Positions 45,434-55,820 of a stretch of 64,000 bases of DNA are shown piece by piece; within the stretch, counting starts at the first letter, position 1, and each line of letters starts with the position of its first letter. This stretch comes from Hemicordylus capensis (taxonomy: Eukaryota > Chordata > Lepidosauria > Squamata > Cordylidae): contig NC_069671.1 of assembly GCF_027244095.1 (NCBI RefSeq), forward strand, positions 6,493,001 through 6,557,000, in the 5' to 3' direction. The notes under the pieces are model-generated. The model did no database searches, was not told the origin of the DNA, and saw only the letters and a list, made by a program, of their open reading frames with translations. The position numbers were made by a program, and so were the translations under genes.

Positions 45434-45752
45434 GGCTAATGGTGCAGTGGGGAAGTAACCTGCCTAGAGAGCAGGAGGCTGTTGGTTCGAATCCCCACTG
45501 GTGTGTTTCCCAGAATATGAGAAACTCCTATATTGCACAGCAGCGATATAGGAAGATGCTGAAATGCAGAACACCGCTCTGGGCTCCTTGGAAGAAGAGT
45601 GGGATATAATTTTTTTTTTAAAGGCATCATCTGATACTGCGTGGGAGGAGGCAATGGTAAACCCCTCTTGTATTCTACCAAAGACAACCATAGGGCTCTG
45701 TGGTGGCCAGGAACTGAAACGGACTCAAAGGCACACTTTACCTTTAAGCACC
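45434..45752 (+). repeat. Sauria-type SINE with a nested SINE-tail fragment
   Basis: 'ggttcgaatccccactggtg', 'gcagcgatataggaagatgc', then a 56-bp intrusion (45565-45620) and continuation 'aaggcatcatctgatactgc' to 'ggcacactttaccttta'. The intrusion reads 'accgctctgggctccttgg', the 3' end of the L2-tailed SINE. Confidence 0.85.
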
Positions 45753-45802
45753 TGTCCAAAGCCATTCCAAGAATGAGCTTCTTCATGCCATACTGTTAGA
45801 AG

Positions 45803-46254
45803 TAGGATTGCCAACTCTGATTGAAACTCTTTCTGGGATTTTTACACACAGCAGGCTTTACCACGAACTTGGAGTTGTCCTTAAAAAAAGACAAAAATAG
45901 TGGATTTTTTTTACCCCCGATATAGATCAGGCTACACACTAACGCACAGTGAAAAACCCGAATTGTATGTGAACTACTCCCTGATAATTCACAGGGACTT
46001 CGAGGTAAATCTGGCCAATATGTGAACACAACACAACCCCTCCATTCCAGAGGAGATGCGAGCTAAAGGGCTTTAAAAGCCCCACGTGGAAAACTTCCCG
46101 GAGATGTTATTTCCGAGTATTATTCACAGTATTAAGCCATGGCAATCTCCAGAAGTACTTTCAGTAGTCAATTGGAGATTGAAATGCATCTCATTTGGAG
46201 GTTCATGCCAGTTTCTGGAGACTGCAAGCCAGTTCTGGAGGGTTGGTAACCTGA
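45803..46254. mobile_element. hAT-type non-autonomous element, 452 bp
   Basis: Ends TAGGATTGCCAACTC and the complement of TCAGGTTACCAACCC. Flanks GTTAGAAG and GTTAGAGG agree at 7 of 8. No coding capacity. Confidence 0.7.
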
Positions 46255-47066
46255 GTTAGAGGGGATGTGTGTGAGTCTTCTTGGAAGAATTTTTAGAACA
46301 GAGGAAATGCGTGAAAGGAACATTATGTCAAGAACTTCCCATGATGCAGAAGCACCAGTTAAAGGTAATATTCCTGCTACATGGAATTTCAGCTGAGTAA
46401 CTTGCAGGTCAGTTCACCAGCTGGCTTGTTCTGGTCTCTCTCTGTGTGTTTAAATCACACGTTAATTACTTTGTACATTTTTTCACTTTAAAAACTCAGG
46501 GGACCAGCTTGGTGCTCCTATAAAAGAGCAAATAAAGACGGTAAAGAAAAAACACCTTATGTAAAATGTTCTATTTATTTTCCTCTGTCTCGCCAATCAG
46601 GCAATTTCTAGGCAACCTGCCGCATTCTATTTATCCTGCAAATCTCTGAGCTGTGCACACTGTGGTGTGCACATTAGTTTGAATTTAGCTCCACACATGA
46701 ATGGGGCTTGTTATTGTGGATGCTTATAGGACCAGGATACATCAAGTCTGAATTCAGGGGTGCCTCACAAATTAGGCAAAGTGATGAGGCAGTCTGTCCA
46801 GAACCTGACTCCAAAGAACTGCATGGCTAACTTTGCATACCCAAGGAGGATCTGGGTACGTCTTTCAAACCTTAATCACCTACTCCAGCCCATACCAGTG
46901 TGGTAACCCCTTTTAAAACTGAGTGGAGTTTTGAAAGCAGTTTTTGATGTGGTACAAGGATGAGATCTTTACAAAGGAAAAAGCTCAGTGGGCACATGCC
47001 AGTCCATGGATCCTCAGGACCACGCTTGACATCAAATACAAATATGTGGAACGTAAGAGTCTAGAT

Positions 47067-47202
47067 CAGGGATTCTCAACATTGGGTCCTCAGATGTTAT
47101 TGGACTTCAGCTCCCATAATCCTCAACCAAAGGCCACTGGGGCTGGGGATTATGGGAGTTGAAGTCCAATAACATCTGGGGACCCAATGTTGAGAATCCC
47201 TG
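47067..47202. mobile_element. Palindromic hAT-type MITE, very well-preserved foldback
   Basis: CAGGGATTCTCAACATTGGG at left and its complement at right. Flanks GTCTAGAT and GTCTAGAG agree at 7 of 8. The arms pair almost perfectly around a short loop, so this copy is probably young. Confidence 0.9.
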
Positions 47203-47206
47203 GTCT

Positions 47207-47400
47207 AGAGCACCTTCCTTATGAGGGAGACTATAACAATTGCAACAACTGGATATCAATTGCAGGGGAGCAACAGCAGAAGAGGAGCCATGCCTTCATT
47301 TCCTGCTTGTGGGCTTCCAAGAGGCGTCTGGTGGGCCTCTGGGAAACAGGATACGGGGCCAGACGGGCCTTGAGCCTTATCCAGCAAGGCTTTTACACTC
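47207..47400 (+). mobile_element. CR1-like LINE 3' end fragment
   Basis: 'gagcaccttccttatgagg' joined to 'tcctgcttgtgggcttcca' and 'cgggccttgagccttatcc', shortened relative to 51590-52285. Confidence 0.6.
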
Positions 47401-47604
47401 CTGTTACCCTGGCTGCCCTTTTTGAACTGGGAAGACAGCTTCCAGAAGGTAGATCATGGATGGAGACATGGCACAGAGTAGTGGGTGGTTGGAGAGATCT
47501 TCTGGAGAGTTCCAAATGTGCATTTGTACATTTGAAATTCTGGGGTGAAAAGGGGATGATGCACAGGAGAGGGGCAGAAGCATGATGGGCGGGGGGAAAC
47601 GTTA

Positions 47605-49145
47605 ATATTGATGTGTAGTTATAGGAGGATCTCCAATCTCCCTTGGTTGGGCAAGGTGATCGAGAGGGTGGTGGCCAACCAGCTCCAGGCGGTTTTGGAG
47701 GAAACTGATCATCTAGACTCATTTCAAACTAGCTTTAGAGCTGGCTATGGGGTTGAGACAGCCTTGGTCGGCCTGATGGATGAACTCTACTGGAGAATCG
47801 ACAGAGGGATTGTGACTCTATTGGTTCTTTTGGATCTCTTGGTGGCATTCGATACCATCAACCATGGTATCCTTCTGGATCGCCTGGGGGAGTTGGGGAT
47901 GGGGGCACTGCTTTGCAGTGGTTGCTCTCCTATCCCTCGGGTAGATTCCAGATGGTGAAGCTTGGTGACAGTTGCTCCTCAAAACAGGAGCTGTTATATG
48001 GAGTCCCTCAGGGCTCCATTCTGTCACGAATGCTTTGTATTATCTATATTCTGTATGAAACCGCTGGGTGAGGTCATCAGGAAGTTTGGTGCTGGGTGTT
48101 ATCAGTATGCTGATGACACCCAAATCTACTTCTCCTCTTCATCTGCACCATCAGGAAATGGTGTTAATTCCCTAAATGCCTGCCTATAGACAGTAATGGA
48201 CTGGATGAAGGATAACAAATTGAGACTGAATCCAAGCAAGACGGAGGTGCTTGCTGTAGGGGCTCAGAATCTGAGGGATGAATTAGATCTCCCTGTGCTG
48301 GATGTGGTTACGCTTCCCCGGAAGGAACAGATGCGCAGCTTGGAAGTACTCCTGGATCCAGGCCTCACCCTGGTGTATCAGGTGGAGGCTATGGCCAGGA
48401 GTGCTTTCTATCAGCTTTGGCTGATTTGACAGCTGCGTCCATTCCTTGAGGAGAACGACCTCAAAACAGTGGTGCAACAGCTGGTAACCTCCAGGCTTGA
48501 CCACAGCAATGTGCTATGCATGGGGCTGCCTGTGTACATAGTTTGGAAACTTCAGTTAGTTCAAAATGCGGCAGCCAGGTTGGTCTCTGGGCAACTTGGA
48601 GAGACCATATTAGGTCTGTTTTGAAACAGTTGCACTGGCTGCCAGTATGTTTCTGGGCAAAATATAAAGTGCTGGTTATTACCTTTAAAGCCCTGAACAG
48701 CTTAGAAGTCCAGGTTACCTCAAAGAGTGCCGCCTTCTGCGTGATCCCCACCACATGTTACGGTCATCTGAAGAGGTCCATCTCTAGTTACCAGTGGTAT
48801 GTCTGGTGGCGACTCAGAGGTGGGCCTTCTCTGTAGCCACTCCTGGACTGTGGAATGCACTCCCTGAAGAAATCTGCAACTTTAATTCTTTATTGGCTTT
48901 CAGTAGTGTCCTTTTTGGCCTGGCCTTCCAGGGTTTTGAAATAGTTGTAAATTGTTTTAATATTGTAACCTGGTTTTCCAGGGTTTTTAAATTGTTCTGA
49001 TTGTTTAATTGTTGTTTTACGCTGTTTTATAATTTCTGTTTTAATTGTTAACTGAATTTAATGGTTTTGTTTTAATTGTAAACTGCCCTGAGCCATTCTG
49101 GAAGGGCGGTATAAAAATTGAATGAATGAATAAATTAATAAACAA
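47605..49145 (+). mobile_element. L2-clade LINE, 5'-truncated
   Basis: Reverse transcriptase fragments in changing frames: NLPWLGKVIERVVANQLQ, SFRAGYGVETALVGLMDELY, LLVLLDLLVAFDTINHGILL, then YADDTQIYFSSSS, LRLNPSKTEVLAVGAQN, QLHWLPVCFWAKYKVLVIT and PGLWNALPEEICNF. It ends with 'ctgagccattctggaaggg' and 'cggtataaaaattgaatg' plus an AATGA-type tail. Several frameshifts; clearly dead. Confidence 0.9.
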
Positions 49146-50147
49146 TAGCCCTCTCTTCCTTCTGCCTTTTCTCTGGATTCCAGTCCATGTGATCTGGGCG
49201 CATAGAGTTTCAGGGTCCATCCAATACCAGCTTGCTATGCTGATTATAGCAGCAAAACCTAGCAGATCTTGATTCCTATTAATACTGTTTCATTTCTTTT
49301 GCGTCTTCTTAATTTAGCCTAGTCTCGTCTGTGGATAGACATGTAGCTTTACTCCATTATGCTACTGATCGATAAACTCTTTTATGCTTAATCTGGGCTA
49401 CCTTCATTATGGATGGTTGCTTATAATCTTATCCATTTCTTTTCTCTAGCCAGAAAATGCTGAATACTTCAGCTGCTAATGTTTGAAAGCCGACTTGAAC
49501 CGTTATGCTCTCTCAAAGGGGATTGCTTTGAGTGGAAAGGCAGGTGGTGGTCTAATTCAGTCCACTGGAAGACTAGGGTTTAATTAAAGCTGTTTGTTCA
49601 AACAGGGTGTAGAAGTCACTTCATGTTAAAGGCTGTGTAACATCTCCTAGCAAAGTGAATTGCAGCAGAGATGCTGAGACACTAGCTTAGAATTATAGAC
49701 CGCCCACCAATGTGCCTGTTTCCTGATTTCTGGGGATATTGGTGCGTGGTGGCGCATTGCTTGCTATAGGCAATTGTTGAGAGACACTAATCCCTCTGTG
49801 GTTCCTGTCAACCCGCCCCCCCCCCCATTAAGGGCAGTTCACATGATCATAATTAGGGTAGGAGAAGCCTCCTACCCTAATTTGGGAGCCAGAGGCTCTC
49901 TTACCCCTGAACTTCCGGGCTGAAGTCCAGAGTCTCACACCCCCAAATCCTCTTTAGTCTGTTCTGGGTGGTGTGGTTGCTGTGCTGCTGGTGTGACTAT
50001 GACCTGCTCCAGGCAGCCGAGCTTGACCTCAGCTTTAGAGACAGAGGGAGGAGTGGGGAAATAAATATGGGGGATGGGAATATGTTAAAGTGCATGTTAA
50101 TTTGGCAAATTTGCTAACACTTTCTTTATTTAGCAGGGGGAGAGCAT

Positions 50148-50345
50148 CCAGCCCTATCTACCCCCAGCACAGTACCTCCAGTGACTGTTGCTGGTGTCTA
50201 TCTTATGTTTCTTTTAGATTGCGAGCCTTTTGGGGACAGGGAGCCATCTTATTTATTTATTATTTCTCTGTGTAAACCGCCCTGAGCCATTTTTGGAAGG
50301 GTGGTATAGAAATCGAATAAATAAAATAATAATAATAATAATAAT
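50148..50345 (+). repeat. L2-tail short repeat (plus)
   Basis: 'tagattgcgagccttttggg', 'gacagggagccatcttattt', 'ctgagccatttttggaaggg' and a (TAA)n tail. Confidence 0.75.
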
Positions 50346-50493
50346 GTTGAAATGTTTCTGCTAATGCGTATTTGCATAAATATACCTGTTTTATATTCTT
50401 ACATTCTTGAGAGTTCAGTTGCTGTTTGTGCCCTCAGGAACCCATGTGTTAAAAATACTGCATGTGTCACGGGGTATATGTGTGTATGTAGGG

Positions 50494-50632
50494 GGCAGTG
50501 TTCCCTCGGACAGGGATTCCCAGATGTTGTTGACTACAACTCCCAGAATCCCCAAGCAAAAGCCATTGCAGCTGGGGATTCTGGGAGTTGTAGTCAGCAA
50601 CGTTTGGTAATCCCTGTTCAAAGAAACATTGG
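50494..50632. mobile_element. Palindromic hAT-type MITE ('agtgttccctc' ends)
   Basis: Foldback centred on 'cattgcagctgggg'; outer arms 'agtgttccctcggacagg' and 'cctgttcaaagaaacatt'. Intact counterpart of the MITE split by the LINE at 6521-9549. Confidence 0.75.
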
Positions 50633-50737
50633 TAGGAGGGGGTGCTTAACTTGCAGTGGGCGGAGGGGGTGGCTCCAAAGGCCTTTAGGTCCAGGCTCCA
50701 AAATTACCTAGGTACACCTCTGTAGGGAGCTGTATTC

Positions 50738-50960
50738 TAGGGATGTGCACGGAACCGGTTTGGCACTCCTTTTCTGGAGCAGCAAACCAGTTCGAAATTT
50801 CGGCATTCAAGCCGGCTCGGAGGTGGGGAGGTTCCTTCTAAGGGGCAGGGAAGGTGCCACTTCCCCGCCGCTGGTACTCCTCTAAAAAGTGTGGGTGCAG
50901 GGCTGCAGCTTTCCTCCTTGCAGCCCAGTTCAGCGACACCATGGAAGTGGTCAACACACA
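50738..50960. mobile_element. Partial hAT-type element with 'gtgcacggaaccggtt' end
   Basis: Starts TAGGGATGTGCACGGAACCG, as does 56565-57096. The right half is absent or too diverged to see. Confidence 0.6.
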
Positions 50961-51178
50961 TGCACACCGGCACCAGCCACTTCCGGCCACCTGCATCTGC
51001 CACAAAGGAAGAAGCAAATCTCCCCTTCCTTCCAAACAGCCTCATTAAGAAGTACTTAGGTTGTAGCTTTAGATTGCTCAAAGCCATTCACATGCGTCAT
51101 CTAGCAATCCTTAAAACAACTCTGAAAGGTAGGCCAGTATTATGATCTCTTGATTGCAGGACTGTAGTGGAGAGTGAA

Positions 51179-51476
51179 GAACATAGGAAGCTGCCATATA
51201 CGGAGTCAGACCCTTGGTCCATCTAGCTCAGTATTGTCTACACAGACTGGCAGCGGCTTCTCCAAGGTTGCAGGCAGGAATCTCTCTCAGCCCTCTCTTG
51301 GAGATGCTGCCAGGGAGGGAACTTGAAACCTTCTGCTCTTCCCAGAGCAGCTCCATCCCCTGAGGGGAGTATCTTACAGCGCTCACACTCCTAGTCTCCC
51401 ATTCATATGCAACCAGGGTAGACCCTGCATAGCTAAGGGGACAAGTCATGCTTGCTACCACAAGACCAGATCTCCT
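51179..51476 (-). repeat. 5S-head SINE (minus), full-length-like
   Basis: From 'gaacataggaagctgcca' to 'ccacaagaccagatctcc', with reverse 5S motifs 'gtctcccattcatatgcaac' and 'catagctaaggggac'. Confidence 0.85.
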
Positions 51477-51589
51477 CTCATGAGCTTGCCTATGGCCAGA
51501 AAGTAGGTTCATTGTAGGGACAAGATTCAAACAGTGGCCTTCCTGATCATAAAGATTCTTGCTCTAGATCATTCGGAAGGGGATTGTTG

Positions 51590-52285
51590 GGGGAGGAACC
51601 CTGTTAATATTATAATGCCCTTATACACATCTATGATGCAGCCTCATTTGGGGTACAGTTCTGCTCACCGTATCTCTAAAGGGACATTGTAGAACTGGAA
51701 AAGATGCAGAAGAGGGTAGCCAAGATGATTAGGGGCCTGGAGCACCTTCTTTATGAGGCAAGGCAACAACATCTGGAGCTTCTTAGTTTAGAGAGGAAAA
51801 GATGACTAAGGAGAGAGAAACGTGATAGATGTCTATAAAATTATGCATGGTGTGGAGAGAGAGAGAGAGAAATGTTTCTCCCTCTTTCGCAACACTAGAA
51901 CCTGGGGTCATCCCATGAAACTGATGGCCAGGAAATTTAGGACCAACAAAAGGAAGTTATTTTTCACAATGTGCATAATTAACCTATGGAAGGGATGTGG
52001 TGGTGGCCACCAGCCTGGATGGCTTTAAAAACAGGACAAGATGAATTCACGGAGGACTGGTCTATCGATGGCTACTAGTCTTGATGGCTCTAGGCTGCTT
52101 CCAGGCTCAGAGGCAGGATGCCTCCGAATGTCAGTGGCGGGGGAATAGCAGAGAGAGTATCCCTTCATCATCTCTTGCTTGTGGGCTTCCCAGGGGCATC
52201 TGGTGGGCCACTGTATGAAGCAGGGTACTGGACTAGATGGGCCCTGGGCCTGATCCAGCGGGCTGTTCTTAGGTTCTTATGATGC
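51590..52285 (+). mobile_element. CR1-like LINE 3' end (longest copy)
   Basis: 'tttggggtacagttctgctc', 'aaaagatgcagaagagggta', 'gaacctggggtcatcccatg' and 'gtactggactagatgggcc' in order. Confidence 0.8.
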
Positions 52286-52391
52286 ATAGTTCAGTCTCTT
52301 TGCTATAGCAGCTTGACCAGGATGACTTCAAGATGTGTGTGCTTTTTGGTGGGACTGCTGCAGGCACTTCATGGATGGTGTCTATGATGCA

Positions 52392-52393
<2 letters not shown>

Positions 52394-52462
<69 letters not shown>
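52394..52462. repeat. (CT)n(CA)n compound microsatellite
   Basis: CT run at about 52392-52415 passing into CA repeats to 52462. Confidence 0.97.
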
Positions 52463-52694
52463 AGCTTGCAATGCCTGGAGTGCTTTAAAACTGTTTTTAA
52501 AGCTTTTAAAAATATTTTGAGTTTTTTGGTACATGAAAAAATGAATGCATAGTCACATATTTGCTAAGGTGAATCTTCAACTGAGATTCAATTTTTAAAT
52601 TTTAATGTGTTTTTAACATGTTTTTATCTAATTTTTATCTTATGGATTTTTAATTTTTACATTTTATGTTAATTCTGTACACTGTCTAGAGATT

Positions 52695-52935
52695 TTTATT
52701 TAGTTAGTTTATTGTTACTTTCATTAAAAACAATCCCAAGGCGGTTTACAAAAGTTAAAAAACATACAATAAAAGTGACAATAAAATATTAAGCTAAAAA
52801 TATAAAACCAATCTATAAAATACAAACATAAAAACTATATGTGAGTAAAACACATAGAAGCAGCAATAAAACAATCACGTAAAGGCCTGGATAAAAAGCC
52901 AAGCTTTAACAAGCTTTCTAAAAACTGTGATGGAG
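52695..52935 (-). mobile_element. L2-type LINE 3' end (minus)
   Basis: 'aacaatcccaaggcggttta' and 'aaaagccaagctttaacaag', parallel to 36065-36340. Confidence 0.75.
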
Positions 52936-54065
52936 TGCGTAAATAGTTTATATACTAGGCGGTATATAAATTCAACAAACAAACTCCCTCCCCGCTGGGC
53001 CAGAAACTTTGCCTGAGGAGTGAAATTGACTGTACCAGATCCTGCTTGTGACTCTGTCTAGTCAATATCACCACTTTATTGAATGACAGGGGACTAAGAT
53101 GGCCTTCTTGTCAGGGAAGGGTTGTAGCTTAGAGGTAAAGCATATATGCTTTGGGGAGGAGAGCTGGTCTTGCGGTAGCGAGCATGGATTGTCCCCTTTG
53201 CTAAGCAGGGTCTGCCTTGGTTTGCATTTGGCTGGGTGACTACATGGGATCACTGTAAGGACTTTCGGAGGGTGTCGCTCAGTGGAAGAGCATCTGCATG
53301 CTTGCAAGCAGGGAGTCCCAAGTTCAATCCCTGGTGTCTCCGGGTAGGACTGGGAGAGACTCCTGCCTGAAGCCTAGGAGAGCTGCTTCCAGTCGGTGTC
53401 GACTGAGCTAGGTCTCCCACTTAGAAGAGTTTTTACCCTGGCAAGATGCAATGCCCTCCCTTCAGCCCTCTTAGAGGGCAGATATAGAGGGACTCCCTAT
53501 GGGGAGAGGCTCTGTCCATGGGTGGAGGGTCAAGTGGAAATGGTTACCCATGTGCTGTTGGAATGTTTGTTCTATAGAGACCCGCGTCGGGATCTCATCT
53601 ACCCTTTGATGGCTAAATGCCCAGGTCTTGATTCTCCTCAGATGATTGGCAGGCTGTTGGAAGGAAGTAATTCCAGCACCACCAGACAGGTAGCTAAATT
53701 TTCTAGCGCATCCCTCCGTTTGCGTAAGAGCTTAATAATGGGAAAATAGGTGATGGATTTAAGGCCAGAGCAACTTTTGCAGCTACAGTGTGGCTAACTG
53801 CAGGTGGGCTCACAGGTCTTGGGATCACTTGTATATCATCAGTAAATCTAACAACAAAATTTTCCCGAGCTCCTGAACTGTTTAACCCTTCTCAGATACA
53901 GGAGTTGGGAAGGCAACTGTACATAATAATCTCATAAGTATGAAATATTGCTGTCTCCTTTTATTCTTAGTTATGTATTTTTAGTAGTACTGGTGGGCCC
54001 ACTTTCAGTGCCTTGATCTATGTTCAGGAGGACTCTTTAAAATTTATTTGCTTTTATCGTTTGTA

Positions 54066-54555
54066 TTATTATTATTATTATTTTATTTTATTTTATTTTA
54101 TTTTATTTTACACAGCCAGACAGGTGTTATTGACTGGTTTGTTTTATGCAGACATCGAGTCCTTCCCAAGGACCTGGGATGGCTGAATTTTATTGTCAAT
54201 GTTGTTGCTGTTGTTAAAGATATCGTCGCAGAATATAGGCTGTTCCCAGTAAAGCTGCTTTTTGTAATTGGCTGATGGTGATTTCTGTGGCCCCTCTGGT
54301 GTTGAGGTGCTCTTCAAGGTCTTTTGGAACTGCACCCAGGGCGCCAATGACCACTGGGATTATTTTGGTCTTCTTCTGCCACAGCCTTTCCATTTCATTT
54401 GTAGATCTTTGTATTTGGTGATTTTTTCAATTTCTTTTTCTTCTATTCTGCTGTCCCCTGGTATTGCTATGTCGATTATTTTAACTTGTTTTTCTTTCTT
54501 CTCGACTACAGTGATATCTGGTGTATTGTGTGGCAGATGTTTGTCTGTTCTTCTT
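54066..54555 (-). mobile_element. R4/Dong-type LINE C-terminal fragment
   Basis: On the minus strand: HNTPDITVVEKKEKQVKIID gives PD-X14-D of a restriction-like endonuclease. GDSRIEEKEIEKITKYKDLQ and, one frame off, PVVIGALGAVPKDLEEHL then LQKAALLGTAYILRRYL to a stop follow. 3' tail (AAAAT)n at 54068-54112. This pattern is known for R2/R4-class elements that lack an APE endonuclease. Confidence 0.82.
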
Positions 54556-54616
<61 letters not shown>

Positions 54617-54621
<5 letters not shown>

Positions 54622-54838
54622 TTACATTTATATCCCACTCTTCCTCCAAGGAGCCCAGAGTACTACATACTTGAGTTTCTCTTTCACAACAATCCTGTGA
54701 AGTAGGTTAGGCTGAAAGAGAGGTGACTGGCCCAGAGTCACCCAGCTAGTATCATGGCTGAATGGGGATTTGAACTTGGGTCTCTCGGGTCCTAGTCCAG
54801 CACTCTAACCACTACACCACGCTGGCTCTAGTAGAAGT
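54617..54838 (-). repeat. tRNA SINE with L2-type tail (minus), nested
   Basis: (TTA)n tail at left, 'cccactcttcctccaagg', 'ggatttgaacttgggtctc' and 'actacaccacgctggctct'. Adjoined on the left by (TTC)n at about 54549-54585. Confidence 0.85.
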
Positions 54839-54977
54839 TTGATTGTCTTCTCTTCTACATTTGTTTTAATCTCATGCTGGTTGCTGACCGAAATAAAGAA
54901 AAAGAAAAAGAAAAAGAAAAGACTGAGCTAGGTGGACCCATGATCTGACTCAATATAAGGCAGCCCCTGACATTCCT

Positions 54978-55066
54978 AAGGAAGGTCATCGCTTAGAGGT
55001 AGAGTGCATGCTTTGCATGCAGAAGGTCCCTGATTCAATCCCTACAGTCTCTGGGCAGGGCTGGGA
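54978..55066 (+). repeat. tRNA-head SINE fragment
   Basis: 'atcgcttagaggtagagtgc' and 'tgattcaatccctac', A- and B-box-like. Too degenerate and wrongly continued to be a tRNA gene. Confidence 0.6.
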
Positions 55067-55239
55067 TAAATAAATAAAGGGGAGAGTGGGTTTGAGGGAA
55101 AGAGAAAAGGTTATTTTTTCTGTCGCAAGACTCTGCTGATACTAAATAAGGATGAGCATTGCTGCTGCAGGAGGGGAAAGCTGTACCTTGTTGCTCCGAA
55201 GTGTGCCTGTATACAATGCAGCCACTTTGTGCTATAGGA

Positions 55240-55371
55240 CAGGGTTTGTTAACCTTGGGCCCCCAGTTGTTGTTGGAGTACAACTCCCATCACCCTCAGC
55301 CACAAAGGCCATGTCTGGGGATGAAGGGAGAGACCATACTATGCCTGGGGGCCCAAGGTTAAGAAACCCTG
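55240..55371. mobile_element. Palindromic hAT-type MITE
   Basis: 'cagggtttgttaaccttggg' and 'cccaaggttaagaaaccctg' ends. Flanks CTATAGGA and CTTTGGGA agree at 6 of 8. Confidence 0.8.
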
Positions 55372-55508
55372 CTTTGGGACATACCTGCCCATTCCCCAAT
55401 GTTAGGGCTAAGGTATTGGAAGTGAGGTGGTGCGGGAGCGGGGGAGAGGTAAGAAATAAGTTAAAATTAAAATTGTATTTTAAAACTTTACTTGCTGCTT
55501 TGGTTAAA

Positions 55509-55820
55509 AGGCTGGAGGAGATTTAGTCTTGTGGTTGCAAGCATGGCATGCCCCCTTAGCTAAGCAGGGTCCAATCTGGTTGTATTTGAATGGGAGACCA
55601 GAAGTGTGAGGATTGTGAGATATTCCCCTTAGGGGATGGAGCCACTCTGGGAAGAGCAGAAGGTTCCAAGTTCCCTCCCTGGCAGCATCTCCAAGATAGG
55701 GCTTGAGGGCGATTCCTGCCTGCAACCTTGGAGAAGCCGCTGCCAGTCTGTGAAGACAATACTGAGCTAGATGGACCAATGGTCTGACTCAGTATATGGC
55801 AGCTTCCTATGTTCCTATAG
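55509..55820 (+). repeat. 5S-head SINE (plus), best 5S match
   Basis: 'ccttagctaagcagggtcca' and 'tttgaatgggagacc' align with 5S rRNA positions about 48-92 (AAGCTAAGCAGGGTC ... TTGGATGGGAGACC). The shared body and tail 'gtctgactcagtatatggc' follow. Confidence 0.88.

Larger units (their letters stand above)
53414..54920 (+). mobile_element. 5'-truncated LINE (same family as 6521-9549), with nested elements
   Basis: The frame at 53396-53749 reads RRVFTLARCNALPSALLEGR then GTPYGERLCPWVEGQVEMVTHVL, parallel to RRMFTLARFNVLPSAELEGK in the 6.5-9.5 kb element. The 3' end 'ttgctgaccgaaataaag' with an (AAAAG)n tail parallels 'tatgaccataaataaac'. Exact 13-bp target duplication. Its 3' UTR contains the R4-like fragment and an L2-tailed SINE. 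Confidence 0.85.
53122..54975 (+). repeat. tRNA-5S-tRNA composite SINE, split by a 1.5 kb insertion
   Basis: A tRNA-like scrap 'tagcttagaggtaaagcat', then a 5S-like head 'ctttgctaagcagggtct' with 'tttggctgggtgactacatg', then a tRNA head 'cgctcagtggaagagcatct' with 'agttcaatccc' and the body up to 53413. The tail resumes at 54934 'ggacccatgatctgactcaa'. GACTGAGCTAGGT is repeated at 53401-53413 and 54921-54933. Confidence 0.8.

Noticed and set aside
54360-54638. Frame with poly-Ile and poly-Arg runs
   Set aside because: The runs come from (TTA)n and (TTC)n microsatellites; only the PD-X14-D part downstream is a real LINE remnant.
55545-55610. Possible 5S rRNA gene
   Set aside because: Only the middle of 5S is present and it continues into SINE sequence; no complete 5S or T-run terminator.
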